Shown here one piece after another: positions 16,649-25,299 of a DNA stretch of 28,466 nt. Positions within the stretch are counted from its first letter, which is position 1. Each line of letters opens with the position of its first letter. The notes under the pieces are model-generated. The model ran no database searches. It was given only the letters and a program-made list of their open reading frames with translations, and was not told the DNA's origin. The position numbers and the translations under genes are program-made. Source of the stretch: Verrucomicrobia bacterium UBA3222 (lineage in GTDB: Bacteria > Verrucomicrobiota > Verrucomicrobiia > Opitutales > UBA9783); NCBI GenBank assembly GCA_002363035.1, contig DEWA01000044.1:1-28466 (forward strand), in the 5' to 3' direction.

Positions 16649-17224
16649 TTATTTATCTTTGAAGTTTGAAGATTTTTCGGTCTTTGGCGTCAGCAGAAAA
16701 CGTTCAACACGCTCGACGGTTAATTCCTCCGCTTTAAATTTCTTCGCCGTTACGGGTACAAAGCATGTATGCAGACAATGCGTTTTCCCTTCGGCATAAA
16801 AACGAACGATTAAAAATTCGGGCTTTTCGGGCGTTGACTCAGCGATATTCTCCTCCGTTACGCCTTGCGACCTGATACAAAAGCGCGCCGTTTTTTCCGG
16901 TGCCCATGCGTTGTTTCCAACCGTTATCCTGAAATCATACGAAGCGGGTCGTTGGCGCACAAAATCAAACTTTTCCGCCTTTGAAGCGTTTCGCACCGCA
17001 TACCATGTTCCGACGCACGATTGTGTGTTCGGCTGTTCCCTAATGTGAAGCTCAAACGCATCCGCGCACGGCACCAAACGCCACTTTTGACGCAGCATCG
17101 AGTATTGATGGCTTTGCGAAACGTACCACTTCATGCAAACGGAAACGGCAACAGACAAAGCGGTTAAACACAGCAACACCTCCAACGTCGTAAAGCCGTC
17201 GCATCGTCTACCGTTGCATTTCAC
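16649..17224 (-). CDS. Type IV pilin-like (pseudopilin) protein
   Basis: 191 residues from a GTG at 17224 that overlaps the ftsZ TGA in GTGA. This start gives a short basic leader of ten residues ending in Gly (MKCNGRRCDG), then FTTLEVLLCLTALSVAVSV: the prepilin-peptidase site G/F, the glutamate at +5, and the hydrophobic helix of type IV pilins and GspG-K pseudopilins. The ATG at 17269 would lengthen the leader to 25 residues and overlap ftsZ by 49 nt. The globular part (about 35-191) has six cysteines. It likely takes part in a pilus or type II-like machine with the secretin and PilX-like gene at 20795-25217. Coupling to ftsZ is unusual. Confidence 0.82.
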   Translation of the reverse strand: MKCNGRRCDGFTTLEVLLCLTALSVAVSVCMKWYVSQSHQYSMLRQKWRLVPCADAFELHIREQPNTQSCVGTWYAVRNASKAEKFDFVRQRPASYDFRITVGNNAWAPEKTARFCIRSQGVTEENIAESTPEKPEFLIVRFYAEGKTHCLHTCFVPVTAKKFKAEELTVERVERFLLTPKTEKSSNFKDK

Positions 17225-18366
17225 GGTTCCAGCTTCAAACCCAATCGCAGGTAGGTCGGTGTATCCCAATAAGATTCGGCATACTCGCCTTCGAAATTCA
17301 ACCGTATTTGGGACGGATCATCACAGAGGGCTTTCTTGGATTTTTTGCGCCGAAAACGCTCCGTTTTTAAATTTTTCGCGCCGGCAGTCAAAATCAGCAA
17401 AGCGGTTGCCTCGTTTTTTTCACTTTCCCGCACGGAACAACTCGTTAAAAACGGTGCATCCGAAACATTCAGTCGCGCCCGCAGGTCTTCGTGCAATGTT
17501 TTCAGCGCATTTAAAGGCAATTCCGAAGAAGTTTGAAGAAACAGACAAATGCGTTGCGGTACAAAAGTGTCGAGTTTTACCTTCAGCATCGGGCATTTCA
17601 AAGTTGCTTCCAATGCCGCGTTTACGTTATTCCCGCTTCCGATGCCCCAAGCAACCGTATCGGGTTTATTGTCGAAATGATGCACAAAATCATTCAAACG
17701 ACATGCAAAAGGCGTATTTTCCCGTGGGTGCAATCCGTCACGGAGTACCTTTAATACCTGCGAAAGCAGACGATACCCTTCCGCCAACGCCTCCTGCGCG
17801 GTTGCGTTCCCGGGCAATGTTTGAAACAGCAAATCATTGTAAAACGGAAGCACCAAATCCGCCGTACTCCGCAACCGTTCCAGTTGCGCCTGCGCACGCA
17901 CGTTTTTCGGATGACCTTCAAACGAGAACGGCATCAGCGGAATAACGACGGTAAAAAGACCGCTTTGTCGTGCAAGACTGAGAGCCGCTTCAACGGTTCC
18001 GCTGCCCGTTCCGCCGCTTAAACCGACCAAAATAACAACCGCATGCGCCCCCTGAAAAAACGCACTCAGACGCTCATCCCGAAGCGGAAAATGCTTTTGC
18101 ACCCATTCGGCATCACCGCCCGATCCGAAACCGCGAAATAAATCTTCTCCAAAGCAGTAGGTTGAAACCGTTTTTTCCAAAGCATCCAGGCAGGAACGAT
18201 CGGTATCGACCGCCAGACAATCGTCCGAAAGCGAAGTTGATTGCGCGGCGAAGACCTCCAGCGCACGACACGCACAACTGCCGAGCGCAAGGAATTTTAT
18301 GCGCACGGAATTCGGATCCGCCGGAACCGATGTAAATCCTTCCTCCATACGCAAGGTTCCTTCCAT
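17221..18366 (-). CDS. ftsZ: Cell division GTPase FtsZ, strongly diverged
   Basis: 381 residues from the ATG at 18366. An ATG at 18348 has a better ribosome binding site (GAAGGA) and would remove six residues; a TTG at 18393 would add nine. The tubulin signature is LSGGTGSGT (116-124), followed by TVVIPLMPFSFEG (139-151) and LPFYNDLL (173-180), all FtsZ-like. WGIGSGNNVNAALEA (240-254) fits the segment after the T7 loop. The C-terminus YWDTPTYLR (366-374) matches the conserved peptide DIPxFLR that binds FtsA/ZipA, so this is FtsZ rather than another tubulin. The first glycine box reads LALGSCACRAL instead of GVGGGGGNAV, and the T7 loop (RLNDFVHH, 223-230) appears to keep only one of two catalytic Asp. 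tadA lies upstream; the pseudopilin overlaps its stop. Confidence 0.85.
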   Translation of the reverse strand: MEGTLRMEEGFTSVPADPNSVRIKFLALGSCACRALEVFAAQSTSLSDDCLAVDTDRSCLDALEKTVSTYCFGEDLFRGFGSGGDAEWVQKHFPLRDERLSAFFQGAHAVVILVGLSGGTGSGTVEAALSLARQSGLFTVVIPLMPFSFEGHPKNVRAQAQLERLRSTADLVLPFYNDLLFQTLPGNATAQEALAEGYRLLSQVLKVLRDGLHPRENTPFACRLNDFVHHFDNKPDTVAWGIGSGNNVNAALEATLKCPMLKVKLDTFVPQRICLFLQTSSELPLNALKTLHEDLRARLNVSDAPFLTSCSVRESEKNEATALLILTAGAKNLKTERFRRKKSKKALCDDPSQIRLNFEGEYAESYWDTPTYLRLGLKLEP

Positions 18367-18405
18367 GAAAAAATCAAGAACCGAGGTTGTCAAAATCGAA
18401 ACAAC

Positions 18406-18915
18406 TCAGCTTTGTTGTCTCCGCAATTCAAAAAATGTTTTCAGCATGCGTTCGCAGGCACCGTCCAACGGTTCAACTTTGACCGAAACGCGATGATAAA
18501 GCCGCAACGCCGTGTGCAGACACAGGCAACCGCCCAGGCAACCCTGTTGACGGTCAACAACTCCGACGACAACTTTGGGTATCCGAGCCTTATAAATCGC
18601 ACCCGCACACATCGGACATGGCTCTTTGGTAACGTAAAGCGTCACGTCGGTCAGCCGCCAATCTCTCTTTTTCTTTGAAAGTTCCCGAATAAGTTGCATT
18701 TCGGCATGAGCGGTCGGATCGTGATTTGTTTCGACCGCATTATGGGCGCGTGCAACAAGTTTATCATCGGCAATCGCCACTGCTCCAATTGGAATTTCAC
18801 CCTTTCCCCAGGCTTTCAGTGCCTCATTAAAAGCACATCGCATAAAATACGCAGAGGAATTTCCGGACGGATTTTCGTCGAAAAATTCAAACGGGCAGGA
18901 CGGAATTGCGGTCAC
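18406..18915 (-). CDS. tadA: tRNA-specific adenosine deaminase
   Basis: Converts adenosine 34 to inosine in tRNA-Arg(ACG). 169 residues, normal length. Zinc and catalytic motifs are HAE (70-72, in PTAHAEMQLI) and PCPMCAGAI (99-107, with C100 and C103). GEIPIGAVAI (39-48) and HNAVETNHDPTAHAE match TadA. The start is the ATG at 18915. It is followed by ftsZ with a gap of a few tens of nucleotides, and is divergent from the MFS gene. Confidence 0.95.
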   Translation of the reverse strand: MTAIPSCPFEFFDENPSGNSSAYFMRCAFNEALKAWGKGEIPIGAVAIADDKLVARAHNAVETNHDPTAHAEMQLIRELSKKKRDWRLTDVTLYVTKEPCPMCAGAIYKARIPKVVVGVVDRQQGCLGGCLCLHTALRLYHRVSVKVEPLDGACERMLKTFFELRRQQS

Positions 18916-18943
18916 AAAAGCGTTTCTTTACCTAAAAAGGTGT

Positions 18944-19011
18944 CCGCCGCATGTTCTTAAGTCAATTCGGCATTGCGGCGGTCTCAAAGGACATCAACCG
19001 ACGTTTTTGAG
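18944..19011. repeat. Inverted repeats in the tadA/MFS divergent region
   Basis: CCGCCGCA (18944-18951) and TGCGGCGG (18974-18981) form a perfect 8-bp inverted repeat with a 22-nt spacer. Next to it CTCAAA (18983-18988) and TTTGAG (19006-19011) form a second one. They fill the region between two divergent genes and could be operators or leader hairpins. Confidence 0.35.
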
Positions 19012-19053
19012 CAAAGAACTTGCACTTGCGAAAACCGCCGTGATAATGAGGTC

Positions 19054-20478
19054 ATGTTCAACTACGGTTGGGTGGTGCTCGTTATCACCGTTCTGTTGGA
19101 AGGACTGAGCGGTTTCGGGCGAACGGCATCCTTCAGCCCGTTTTTGAAAGATGTTTGTCGTGACTTGGCGGTCACATCGGCGCAAATCAGCTTTATCTAC
19201 GGATTGGCAAATTTACTGACGGGCATTGCTCTGCCGCACATCGGACGTAGGTACGACCGTTGCCCGACAAAGATTTTTCTGCGTGCTTTTGTCACTTTAT
19301 TCGGCGGCGCGTTTATCGGCATGAGTGCGTTGAAAATCATCGCCGCACCGCCGTTTTTGAACCTTTTCATCCTCTTTTGCGCCTTTGTCGCCATTCGAAT
19401 ATCCGTGCAATCGTACATGTTGACGGGACGTTGCATGGTGGCGGCGTGGTTTAAGGAAAATCGCGGGTTTGCAACGGGTCTGACCTGTCTGTTACTGGCG
19501 TCCGTCGCTTCCTCAATGCCGCACCTTAATCTGCGCCTGTCGCGCTTTTTTGCCTGGCAACACGTTTGGCTTGCCGTCGGCATTTTCTGGCTTTGCATCA
19601 TGCTTTTTTTGGTGCGTTGGATTAAAAAACCGCCTGCAGTTTGGGAAAACGATTTCGATTATTCGGGTGAGCCGGAAAATGCGGAAAATTTGCATGTAGA
19701 ACGTGAAACCGACGAAATTTCTGCCGTTCTCCACAAAACTGCGCCCGGAAATTTCGAAAAAAGCGCGAATTTCGCCCAAAGCACGACGCCTTCGCCCTTC
19801 ACGCCCCTACCCTCTTCCGACAAAGCATCCTCTTTCGACATTTCAACGCACGCCGCAAATTCGCGAAGCACCTTTTCGTCCAAACCTCCTTCCAAAGATA
19901 CCGAGCAAACCTTCAAGACCTCGCCTGCACTTTGGCTGGTGATGACGATGCTGTTTTTCAAAGCGTTCCAAATGACCGCCCTGGCGTTTCATCTCGTTCC
20001 GATGTGCGAAGCTTTCGGGGTACGCGCGGAAAACGTAACGCTTTGCCTGATGGGAACGCCCGTTATAACAATTCTCACAACGTTCGTCGCCGGGCATTTT
20101 TTTGAAAAAATCGGCGTCCGAAACACCCTCTTTCTCTTCCTGTTGCTCGACATCAGCCTGCTTTACAGCTTTCAATACATCGCGAACAATTTCATACTCT
20201 GTCTGTACGGATTGACGGCGGGTGCTTATTGGGGAATGCGCCAAATCCTTGCCTACATGGTATTGCCACGACTTTTCGGCACAAAACACATCGGCACCGT
20301 CAATGGTCGTGCATCGGCGTGCCTCTGCCTCGGAAGCGCAACCGGACCCTACTTTTTTGCCAAATGCCACGAAGCGCATTCCTACCTTTTTGCCCTGAAC
20401 CTCTGTCAATGGTTTGCTGTTTTATTGCTTTTAATCTGCTTTTTACTGCAAAAGCATTTTAAACCGAGAGAGAATTGA
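19054..20478 (+). CDS. Major facilitator superfamily transporter
   Basis: 474 residues from the ATG at 19054 (MFNYGWVVLVIT), preceded by GAGG. The frame is open upstream but that part is polar and not MFS-like. Twelve hydrophobic segments in two halves; GRRYDRCPTK (65-73) is MFS motif A between segments 2 and 3, and a GWVVL start is typical of the OFA (oxalate/formate-like) and monocarboxylate-type MFS subgroups. The central loop is unusually long, about 191-290, polar and rich in Ser, Pro, Thr and Lys. The substrate cannot be read from sequence. It stands between two operons on its own. Confidence 0.88.
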   Translation: MFNYGWVVLVITVLLEGLSGFGRTASFSPFLKDVCRDLAVTSAQISFIYGLANLLTGIALPHIGRRYDRCPTKIFLRAFVTLFGGAFIGMSALKIIAAPPFLNLFILFCAFVAIRISVQSYMLTGRCMVAAWFKENRGFATGLTCLLLASVASSMPHLNLRLSRFFAWQHVWLAVGIFWLCIMLFLVRWIKKPPAVWENDFDYSGEPENAENLHVERETDEISAVLHKTAPGNFEKSANFAQSTTPSPFTPLPSSDKASSFDISTHAANSRSTFSSKPPSKDTEQTFKTSPALWLVMTMLFFKAFQMTALAFHLVPMCEAFGVRAENVTLCLMGTPVITILTTFVAGHFFEKIGVRNTLFLFLLLDISLLYSFQYIANNFILCLYGLTAGAYWGMRQILAYMVLPRLFGTKHIGTVNGRASACLCLGSATGPYFFAKCHEAHSYLFALNLCQWFAVLLLLICFLLQKHFKPREN

Positions 20479-20637
20479 ACCGCCTGCACGTGGAACATTG
20501 ACACTTTTCGGCTCGGATGCCCAAGAGTTCGACCGGTTCTTTTTCGATTTTAAACGGTTCCGCACCATAAACATCCAACCCGCCCTTTTCCCGCTTACAA
20601 CTCCGGGTACTTCGCGGATGATTTGTACGATGCGCAT
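20459..20637 (-). pseudogene. Possible frame-broken small gene
   Basis: On the minus strand the frame from the ATG at 20637 begins with good coding character (MRIVQIIREVPGVVSGKR), then degrades. The frame one base back continues with equally good codons: GLDVYGAEPFKIEKEPVELL, then CQCSTCRRFNSL, ending at TAA 20459. The switch lies at a run of A and G (20581-20594). A one-base indel would join them into about 60 residues. It overlaps the MFS 3' end by 20 nt. It could be a decayed gene, a sequencing error, or chance. Confidence 0.35.
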
Positions 20638-20693
20638 ATGAATTCACGGTAATTCGCTTTTTGTTGCTTTCGATCCTCTTTTGTCAAAAATCT

Positions 20694-20701
20694 GCCGATA
20701 A
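20694..20701 (+). promoter_or_regulatory. Sigma-28-type -10 sequence upstream of the secretin gene
   Basis: GCCGATAA is the exact -10 consensus of FliA-type promoters. A matching TAAA -35 box at 15-16 nt distance is not present, and the same 8-mer occurs elsewhere inside genes (near 6370 and 9617), so this is only suggestive. Confidence 0.2.
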
Positions 20702-20794
20702 TAAAACTTTTTAAGAAATTATTTATTTTTCCTGTTGACACACGGCAAAAAGTTCCGTTCACATGGAGGTGTGGTTTATTGTGTCAGAGGACAC

Positions 20795-23173
20795 TTGGCA
20801 GGGCTCCAAAGGCATGTTAAGCGTTTTCTGATTGTTTTCATATTCACAAGTGGTGTTGGTAACGGGCTTTTGAAGCCCGTGCACCGCTTGTGTTCCGTTT
20901 CTGCAGAAACTGTTTCGAATACCCCACTAACTACACCACCCGAAACAACGGCTCGGGAAGCGTTTTCCGATTTCGATGATCGTATTACACAAAGCACCTC
21001 CGAGGAAGTTTCGCACAATCCTTTATCGGCACAAAGTTCCTCTGTCGATACACCGAAAAATCGCGATGCCGTTGCCCGTCGTACTTTGAATGAAGAAGGC
21101 GGCGTTGTGTCTTCGGTGACGATCGATAACGGTGTTCAAAGAACGTCCGTTCAACCCGATAAAAAGGGCGAAAAGGAAACCTACGGAGAACGTTTGCGGC
21201 GTCTGTCGACCGGAGGATATCGCGATGAAAATATGGCAGGAAGCAGTGATATGACCCGCAACGAATTTTTTCAAACGGACAAAGTAAAATCGGAAGCAGT
21301 TTATTCGACCGAGGCGGTTGAGCATCCGCATAAACGCGAAGGAGTGCCGAAAAACAATTTATCGCCTGCATCCCCCGTGCCGCCCGACAAAAACGGTGCA
21401 ACTTCGGGAACCCGCGCCGCTGTTGAAAAAGCGGTTTTGTTGCGTTCAGACGAGGAAGAACCGACCGAAGCAGGACGATCGGAAGTTGCGGATAAAAGAA
21501 ATCAAGAGGAAGTTTCAGACAAAAATACACGGGCAGAAACGGCACATATTTCGGAAGCAGACACAAAAGCAGAGGAAGACGCTTTGCGGTACGAAACGCG
21601 CCAAACGTTATTGAAGGACGTTCGGGAGACGTGGGCGGTTTCAAAAGAAAAATCGGCTTCCGCGAGTGAAGATATTTCGCCGAAAATCCCTTTGCCCTCC
21701 CCGCCGATTGAAACGTTACAACAGTATGCCAAGCGCGTCATTTTGCCACAAATTCATATCGAACGCATGCCGTTTGCGGAGGTTTTGAGCATCGTCGACG
21801 AAGCCGTTAAAGCCAACGCAACGGAGGGGCAAACGGTGAATTTTATCCTGGTGGATCCGAAAAACACGGCGCCCGAGATCAACTTAAGCATCCGGGATTT
21901 ATCATTGGAGCGCATTGTTCACTGGTTGAGCGAGATGACGCAGTTCACGGTATTGTACGAAGGAAACAGTATTATTTTTCGCGACCCGTCTCTGAAACAA
22001 ACCTTACGCACCTGTGTATTCCCGATTTCGCGCGGCAGTGTGTTGCAAATTTTGAGTTATACCGACTTGCATAACAATGATGAGGAAAAGAAACTTTCGG
22101 AGGAGGAGCGTTTAAAGCAATTTTTTCAACGTATCGGCATTCCCATGAACGACAAAAACGTCGGTTTTGCCTACGACGGCTCTAACCTCATCGTCACGCA
22201 CGAAGAGCTTTGGTTACAGCGCATCGAAGCTATTCTTCAACAGTATCGTCAGTGCAAACAAATCGCCATCGAAGCAAAATTTTTGGAGGTCACGCAGGGA
22301 GTTTTGGATGAATTAGGGTTGAAATTTAGTTCCGGAACACAGGAAGGAGCTCGGGTCGGTGTAAGCGATCTCGGTCTATTGAGACGAATATCAGTGTTGA
22401 ATGGGACGGGAGATAATATGAACGGCATCGATATGGCAGGTGCTCTGAATTACGGTAGCGGGGACGGCAACTTTATAGATGCGCTCCCTGTGTTGAACCG
22501 ATACCAAAGTCGTGTTGTTCTACGGGCTATTGAACAAAATACGGATTCGGATCTGATGTGTACACCAAAGGTAACGGTTCTGTCGGGACGAAAGGCGGAG
22601 ATTGTGATTGCCGATGAGTTTCGTTATCCGCAAAGTTACCGCGACGGCATTGCGAATGTCGGTAATGACGGTCGCGGATCAACGGCTGCCGGCGTTGCCA
22701 TCCTGGCGGGAGCACCCGAAAACTTCACGACGCGCAATGTCGGCATTGAAATGACGGTTACACCCGTTGCCGAATATAACGGATACATTCATTTAACGCT
22801 GGAGCCAAAAGTAACACAACTCGCAGGTTTCAGCGAATACGGCGGTGCCAACGTCACTTCAAGCGGTTCCGGAACCAAAAATTACAGTGCAGGTTTCACG
22901 CAACCGACCTTTGCCACGCGAAAAATTAAGACCGAACTTTCAATTAAAAGCGGCTCCACGGTCGTCATGGGCGGCTTAACGCGCGAAGAAGTCAAAGAAA
23001 CACACGATCGCATCCCGCTGTTCGGCGATATTCCGATTTTCGGGAAACTCTTTCAGTCGAAAGGGAAAACTTCGCAAAAAAAGAATTTACTTATCTTCGT
23101 AACAGCAAACCTGGTGGATGAAAACGGTCAATACATCGTCGAGCCGGAATTCAAGGTTTCAAAACCGCTGTAA
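20795..23173 (+). CDS. Secretin (GspD/PilQ superfamily) with long N-terminal extension
   Basis: Outer-membrane channel subunit of a type II secretion or type IV pilus machine. No ATG fits the start. I chose the TTG at 20795, preceded by AGAGGA and followed by RHVKRFLIVFIFTSGVG, a signal peptide; TTG 20735 and GTG 20771 are alternatives. Residues about 35-300 are polar, charged, low complexity and probably disordered. From 307 on come the N-domains (ILPQIHIERMPFAEVL), then the secretin core: VVLRAIEQNTDSDLMCTPKVTVLSGRKAEI near 570-600, NVGIEMTVTPVAEYNGYIHL, and MGGLTREEVKETHDRIPLFG ... GKLFQ with LLIFVTANLVDENG (725-778). This C-terminal signature is shared by Verrucomicrobial secretins such as the Amuc_1098 type. 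The next gene overlaps its end by 56 nt. Confidence 0.9.
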   Translation: MAGLQRHVKRFLIVFIFTSGVGNGLLKPVHRLCSVSAETVSNTPLTTPPETTAREAFSDFDDRITQSTSEEVSHNPLSAQSSSVDTPKNRDAVARRTLNEEGGVVSSVTIDNGVQRTSVQPDKKGEKETYGERLRRLSTGGYRDENMAGSSDMTRNEFFQTDKVKSEAVYSTEAVEHPHKREGVPKNNLSPASPVPPDKNGATSGTRAAVEKAVLLRSDEEEPTEAGRSEVADKRNQEEVSDKNTRAETAHISEADTKAEEDALRYETRQTLLKDVRETWAVSKEKSASASEDISPKIPLPSPPIETLQQYAKRVILPQIHIERMPFAEVLSIVDEAVKANATEGQTVNFILVDPKNTAPEINLSIRDLSLERIVHWLSEMTQFTVLYEGNSIIFRDPSLKQTLRTCVFPISRGSVLQILSYTDLHNNDEEKKLSEEERLKQFFQRIGIPMNDKNVGFAYDGSNLIVTHEELWLQRIEAILQQYRQCKQIAIEAKFLEVTQGVLDELGLKFSSGTQEGARVGVSDLGLLRRISVLNGTGDNMNGIDMAGALNYGSGDGNFIDALPVLNRYQSRVVLRAIEQNTDSDLMCTPKVTVLSGRKAEIVIADEFRYPQSYRDGIANVGNDGRGSTAAGVAILAGAPENFTTRNVGIEMTVTPVAEYNGYIHLTLEPKVTQLAGFSEYGGANVTSSGSGTKNYSAGFTQPTFATRKIKTELSIKSGSTVVMGGLTREEVKETHDRIPLFGDIPIFGKLFQSKGKTSQKKNLLIFVTANLVDENGQYIVEPEFKVSKPL

Positions 23174-25217
23174 CGGTTCCGCCTTAGTCGTCACCCTTCT
23201 CGTTTTGTCTGCCCTAGGCGGTTTCGTAACATCGCAAACGTTGCGTCTCTATCAAGAACAACAATCGACAAACCGGGAAATCCGCAAAACACTCGCCAAA
23301 AAGCAGACATCGCTTGTCGCCGATGAGGTATTGCAACGATTAAAACAAAGAAAATTAACATTTTGCGTCGCGGAAGCGAAACAATCGTTACACTCCTATA
23401 TTATTGACACGCAACTGTGGGATCTCGGAACCGATGATTTCGAACAATTTTTTTGCCCGAACCCTTCCGATGACACATCCAACGCTCGGATAAGCGTAAA
23501 AATTTTACCGAAATTATCGGAAAATTTTGTCAAAAAAGCGGATTTCACTTTGGAAACAGTACGCAAACACCTCCGAGAGACTGCCTTGACCTCGAAAGTT
23601 CCGTCATTGAACGCCTCACAAAAAGAAATCCTATCCGAACGTTGGCGATTGCTGCAAACCTCGGAACGCAATGAACCTTTAAATACACCCCTGTTCATGC
23701 CGATTTTTACCTTCATGGGGCAAAAATTCGATCGCAAAGATACGGAATGCACGCTTTGGAACCCTTACGACCGACCGTTAAAAGGTACGTTGCAATTCAA
23801 ATGCATCGCAGAGATCTTAGACGAACAGGGCAATCTCTTTATGGATCCGAATATCGAATTCGCATTGGACGTGACGCTCCCGCCCGGCAACGAAACAACA
23901 TTTTCCTTTGATAAACTCATTCCCAATCTCGACCGCCTGCTTCATGTGGAAATTAAAAATTGTCCGAAAACATACGAACGGCGCGAGTGGGATATTCCGA
24001 TGATGTACACCTGCGGTTGGCCGTTCGGCTCCGAAACAAAATCTTCGCGGCAGCCGAGGAATGAAGCCCGACAAAATCCAAAATCTCCCGAATTGTCTCC
24101 GAGCGGGATAATTTTTAACACTCAAACGCGATCGCAACAGTTAGATGCTTGCCTTTTATTTAACTGCGACAAAATTTATCATTCCGTCGGTCAACGGGAA
24201 CGGACGTTCTTTGCGGATGCTGAAAATTCAAAAGATATTCCCTGGAATATCTTTTCTCAAAACCCGCCGTCAAACAGCATCCCGTTTTATTTCTTCGGAA
24301 CGGAGGAAGAACTGTTTTCAATATATCCGCCGTGGTCGGATAAGGAAAAGTTTTGGAAATTTTTTGCATACGATCCCGAAAATTCCGACAAACCGACAAA
24401 CAACGGGAACACAATGAACAAGACCCCGCAACTTTCGGTATTACAGGCAAATATCGATGTGTTAGTCATTTTCACCTGTTTTGAAACTTATTCCGATCTT
24501 TGCGTATGTGAAACGGAAATCAAACATACGTCGAACGATACTTGGGAAGAACAGGCGACGCGGTATCATTACAAACAAAAGCCGAAAAATTCCCGAAAAC
24601 CACTTCTTCCACAAAAATCAACGACCCTGGAGCCCGTTACCTTGCAATCCTCCGATACGTCTTTGGAGGAACCAAAAATTTCTCCCGAAACCGTCATACA
24701 TTTTCCCGAAAATTCAAAAAAAGAAGAAAAAAATCAACCGATGCCCCAACCGACAACCATTATTTCGGAAACGCCGCAATCCTCTGTTCAAAAGGGAATG
24801 GTTGAAAAATCCCTCGAAAAAATTGACACCCCGCCAGTCGTTCAACCGCCAAGAAAAAGAAGAAAAAATTCCGCACCCGCTTCAGTTCCTTTTACGCGAT
24901 TGGAAGATGAGCGCAAAGGCGCGAAACAAGGCACGGAACACACGGCGCGTCAAGAACAAAAACCTCCCGACAAAGAGTTTGAAGGATTAAAGCCTGAAAA
25001 TTTTCTCTATGAACTCGATGCTTCCTGCGACACGGACAACGCCTCTTCCAACCATCGGTCAACTTTTCGTAAAAGTTCCATGGGTTCGGATGCGGATTTA
25101 AATACGGAACCCGCAAAGTACTCAAAACCCTCATTTGACTTTAAAGCACTTCGGGACGATGGGTCTCAATCCCGCAAGGGAACTGCAGTTTCGGATACGG
25201 ATTCGATCGCGGAATAA
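23118..25217 (+). CDS. PilX/GspK-like pilus assembly protein with a long disordered tail
   Basis: 699 residues. NRCNGSALVVTLLVLSALGGFVTS (17-39) resembles the N-terminus of PilX and GspK: a Gly before the hydrophobic helix, with the usual +5 Glu missing. Residues 40-420 look globular, with several Trp and Cys. Residues 430-699 are Lys/Pro/Glu/Ser-rich and probably disordered. The ATG at 23118 lies 56 nt inside the secretin gene; no other good start exists before the hydrophobic helix, so the overlap looks real and suggests coupled translation. It converges with lepB after an 82-nt gap. The family call rests on the N-terminus and neighbour, not on the body. Confidence 0.7.
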   Translation: MKTVNTSSSRNSRFQNRCNGSALVVTLLVLSALGGFVTSQTLRLYQEQQSTNREIRKTLAKKQTSLVADEVLQRLKQRKLTFCVAEAKQSLHSYIIDTQLWDLGTDDFEQFFCPNPSDDTSNARISVKILPKLSENFVKKADFTLETVRKHLRETALTSKVPSLNASQKEILSERWRLLQTSERNEPLNTPLFMPIFTFMGQKFDRKDTECTLWNPYDRPLKGTLQFKCIAEILDEQGNLFMDPNIEFALDVTLPPGNETTFSFDKLIPNLDRLLHVEIKNCPKTYERREWDIPMMYTCGWPFGSETKSSRQPRNEARQNPKSPELSPSGIIFNTQTRSQQLDACLLFNCDKIYHSVGQRERTFFADAENSKDIPWNIFSQNPPSNSIPFYFFGTEEELFSIYPPWSDKEKFWKFFAYDPENSDKPTNNGNTMNKTPQLSVLQANIDVLVIFTCFETYSDLCVCETEIKHTSNDTWEEQATRYHYKQKPKNSRKPLLPQKSTTLEPVTLQSSDTSLEEPKISPETVIHFPENSKKEEKNQPMPQPTTIISETPQSSVQKGMVEKSLEKIDTPPVVQPPRKRRKNSAPASVPFTRLEDERKGAKQGTEHTARQEQKPPDKEFEGLKPENFLYELDASCDTDNASSNHRSTFRKSSMGSDADLNTEPAKYSKPSFDFKALRDDGSQSRKGTAVSDTDSIAE

Positions 25218-25299
25218 GCCGAAAAAACACCGCACCCGTCTCGATAATTCCTTTCAAACGGCACAAAATACCATTCGCTCTCTAAAATCTTACTTTACC

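Noticed and set aside
16649..17269. The pseudopilin starting at the ATG at 17269.
   Set aside because: It would put 25 residues before the prepilin site and overlap ftsZ by 49 nt; the GTG at 17224 gives a standard short leader.
20735..20740. TTGACA as a -35 box for the secretin gene.
   Set aside because: No acceptable -10 box lies 16-18 nt downstream.
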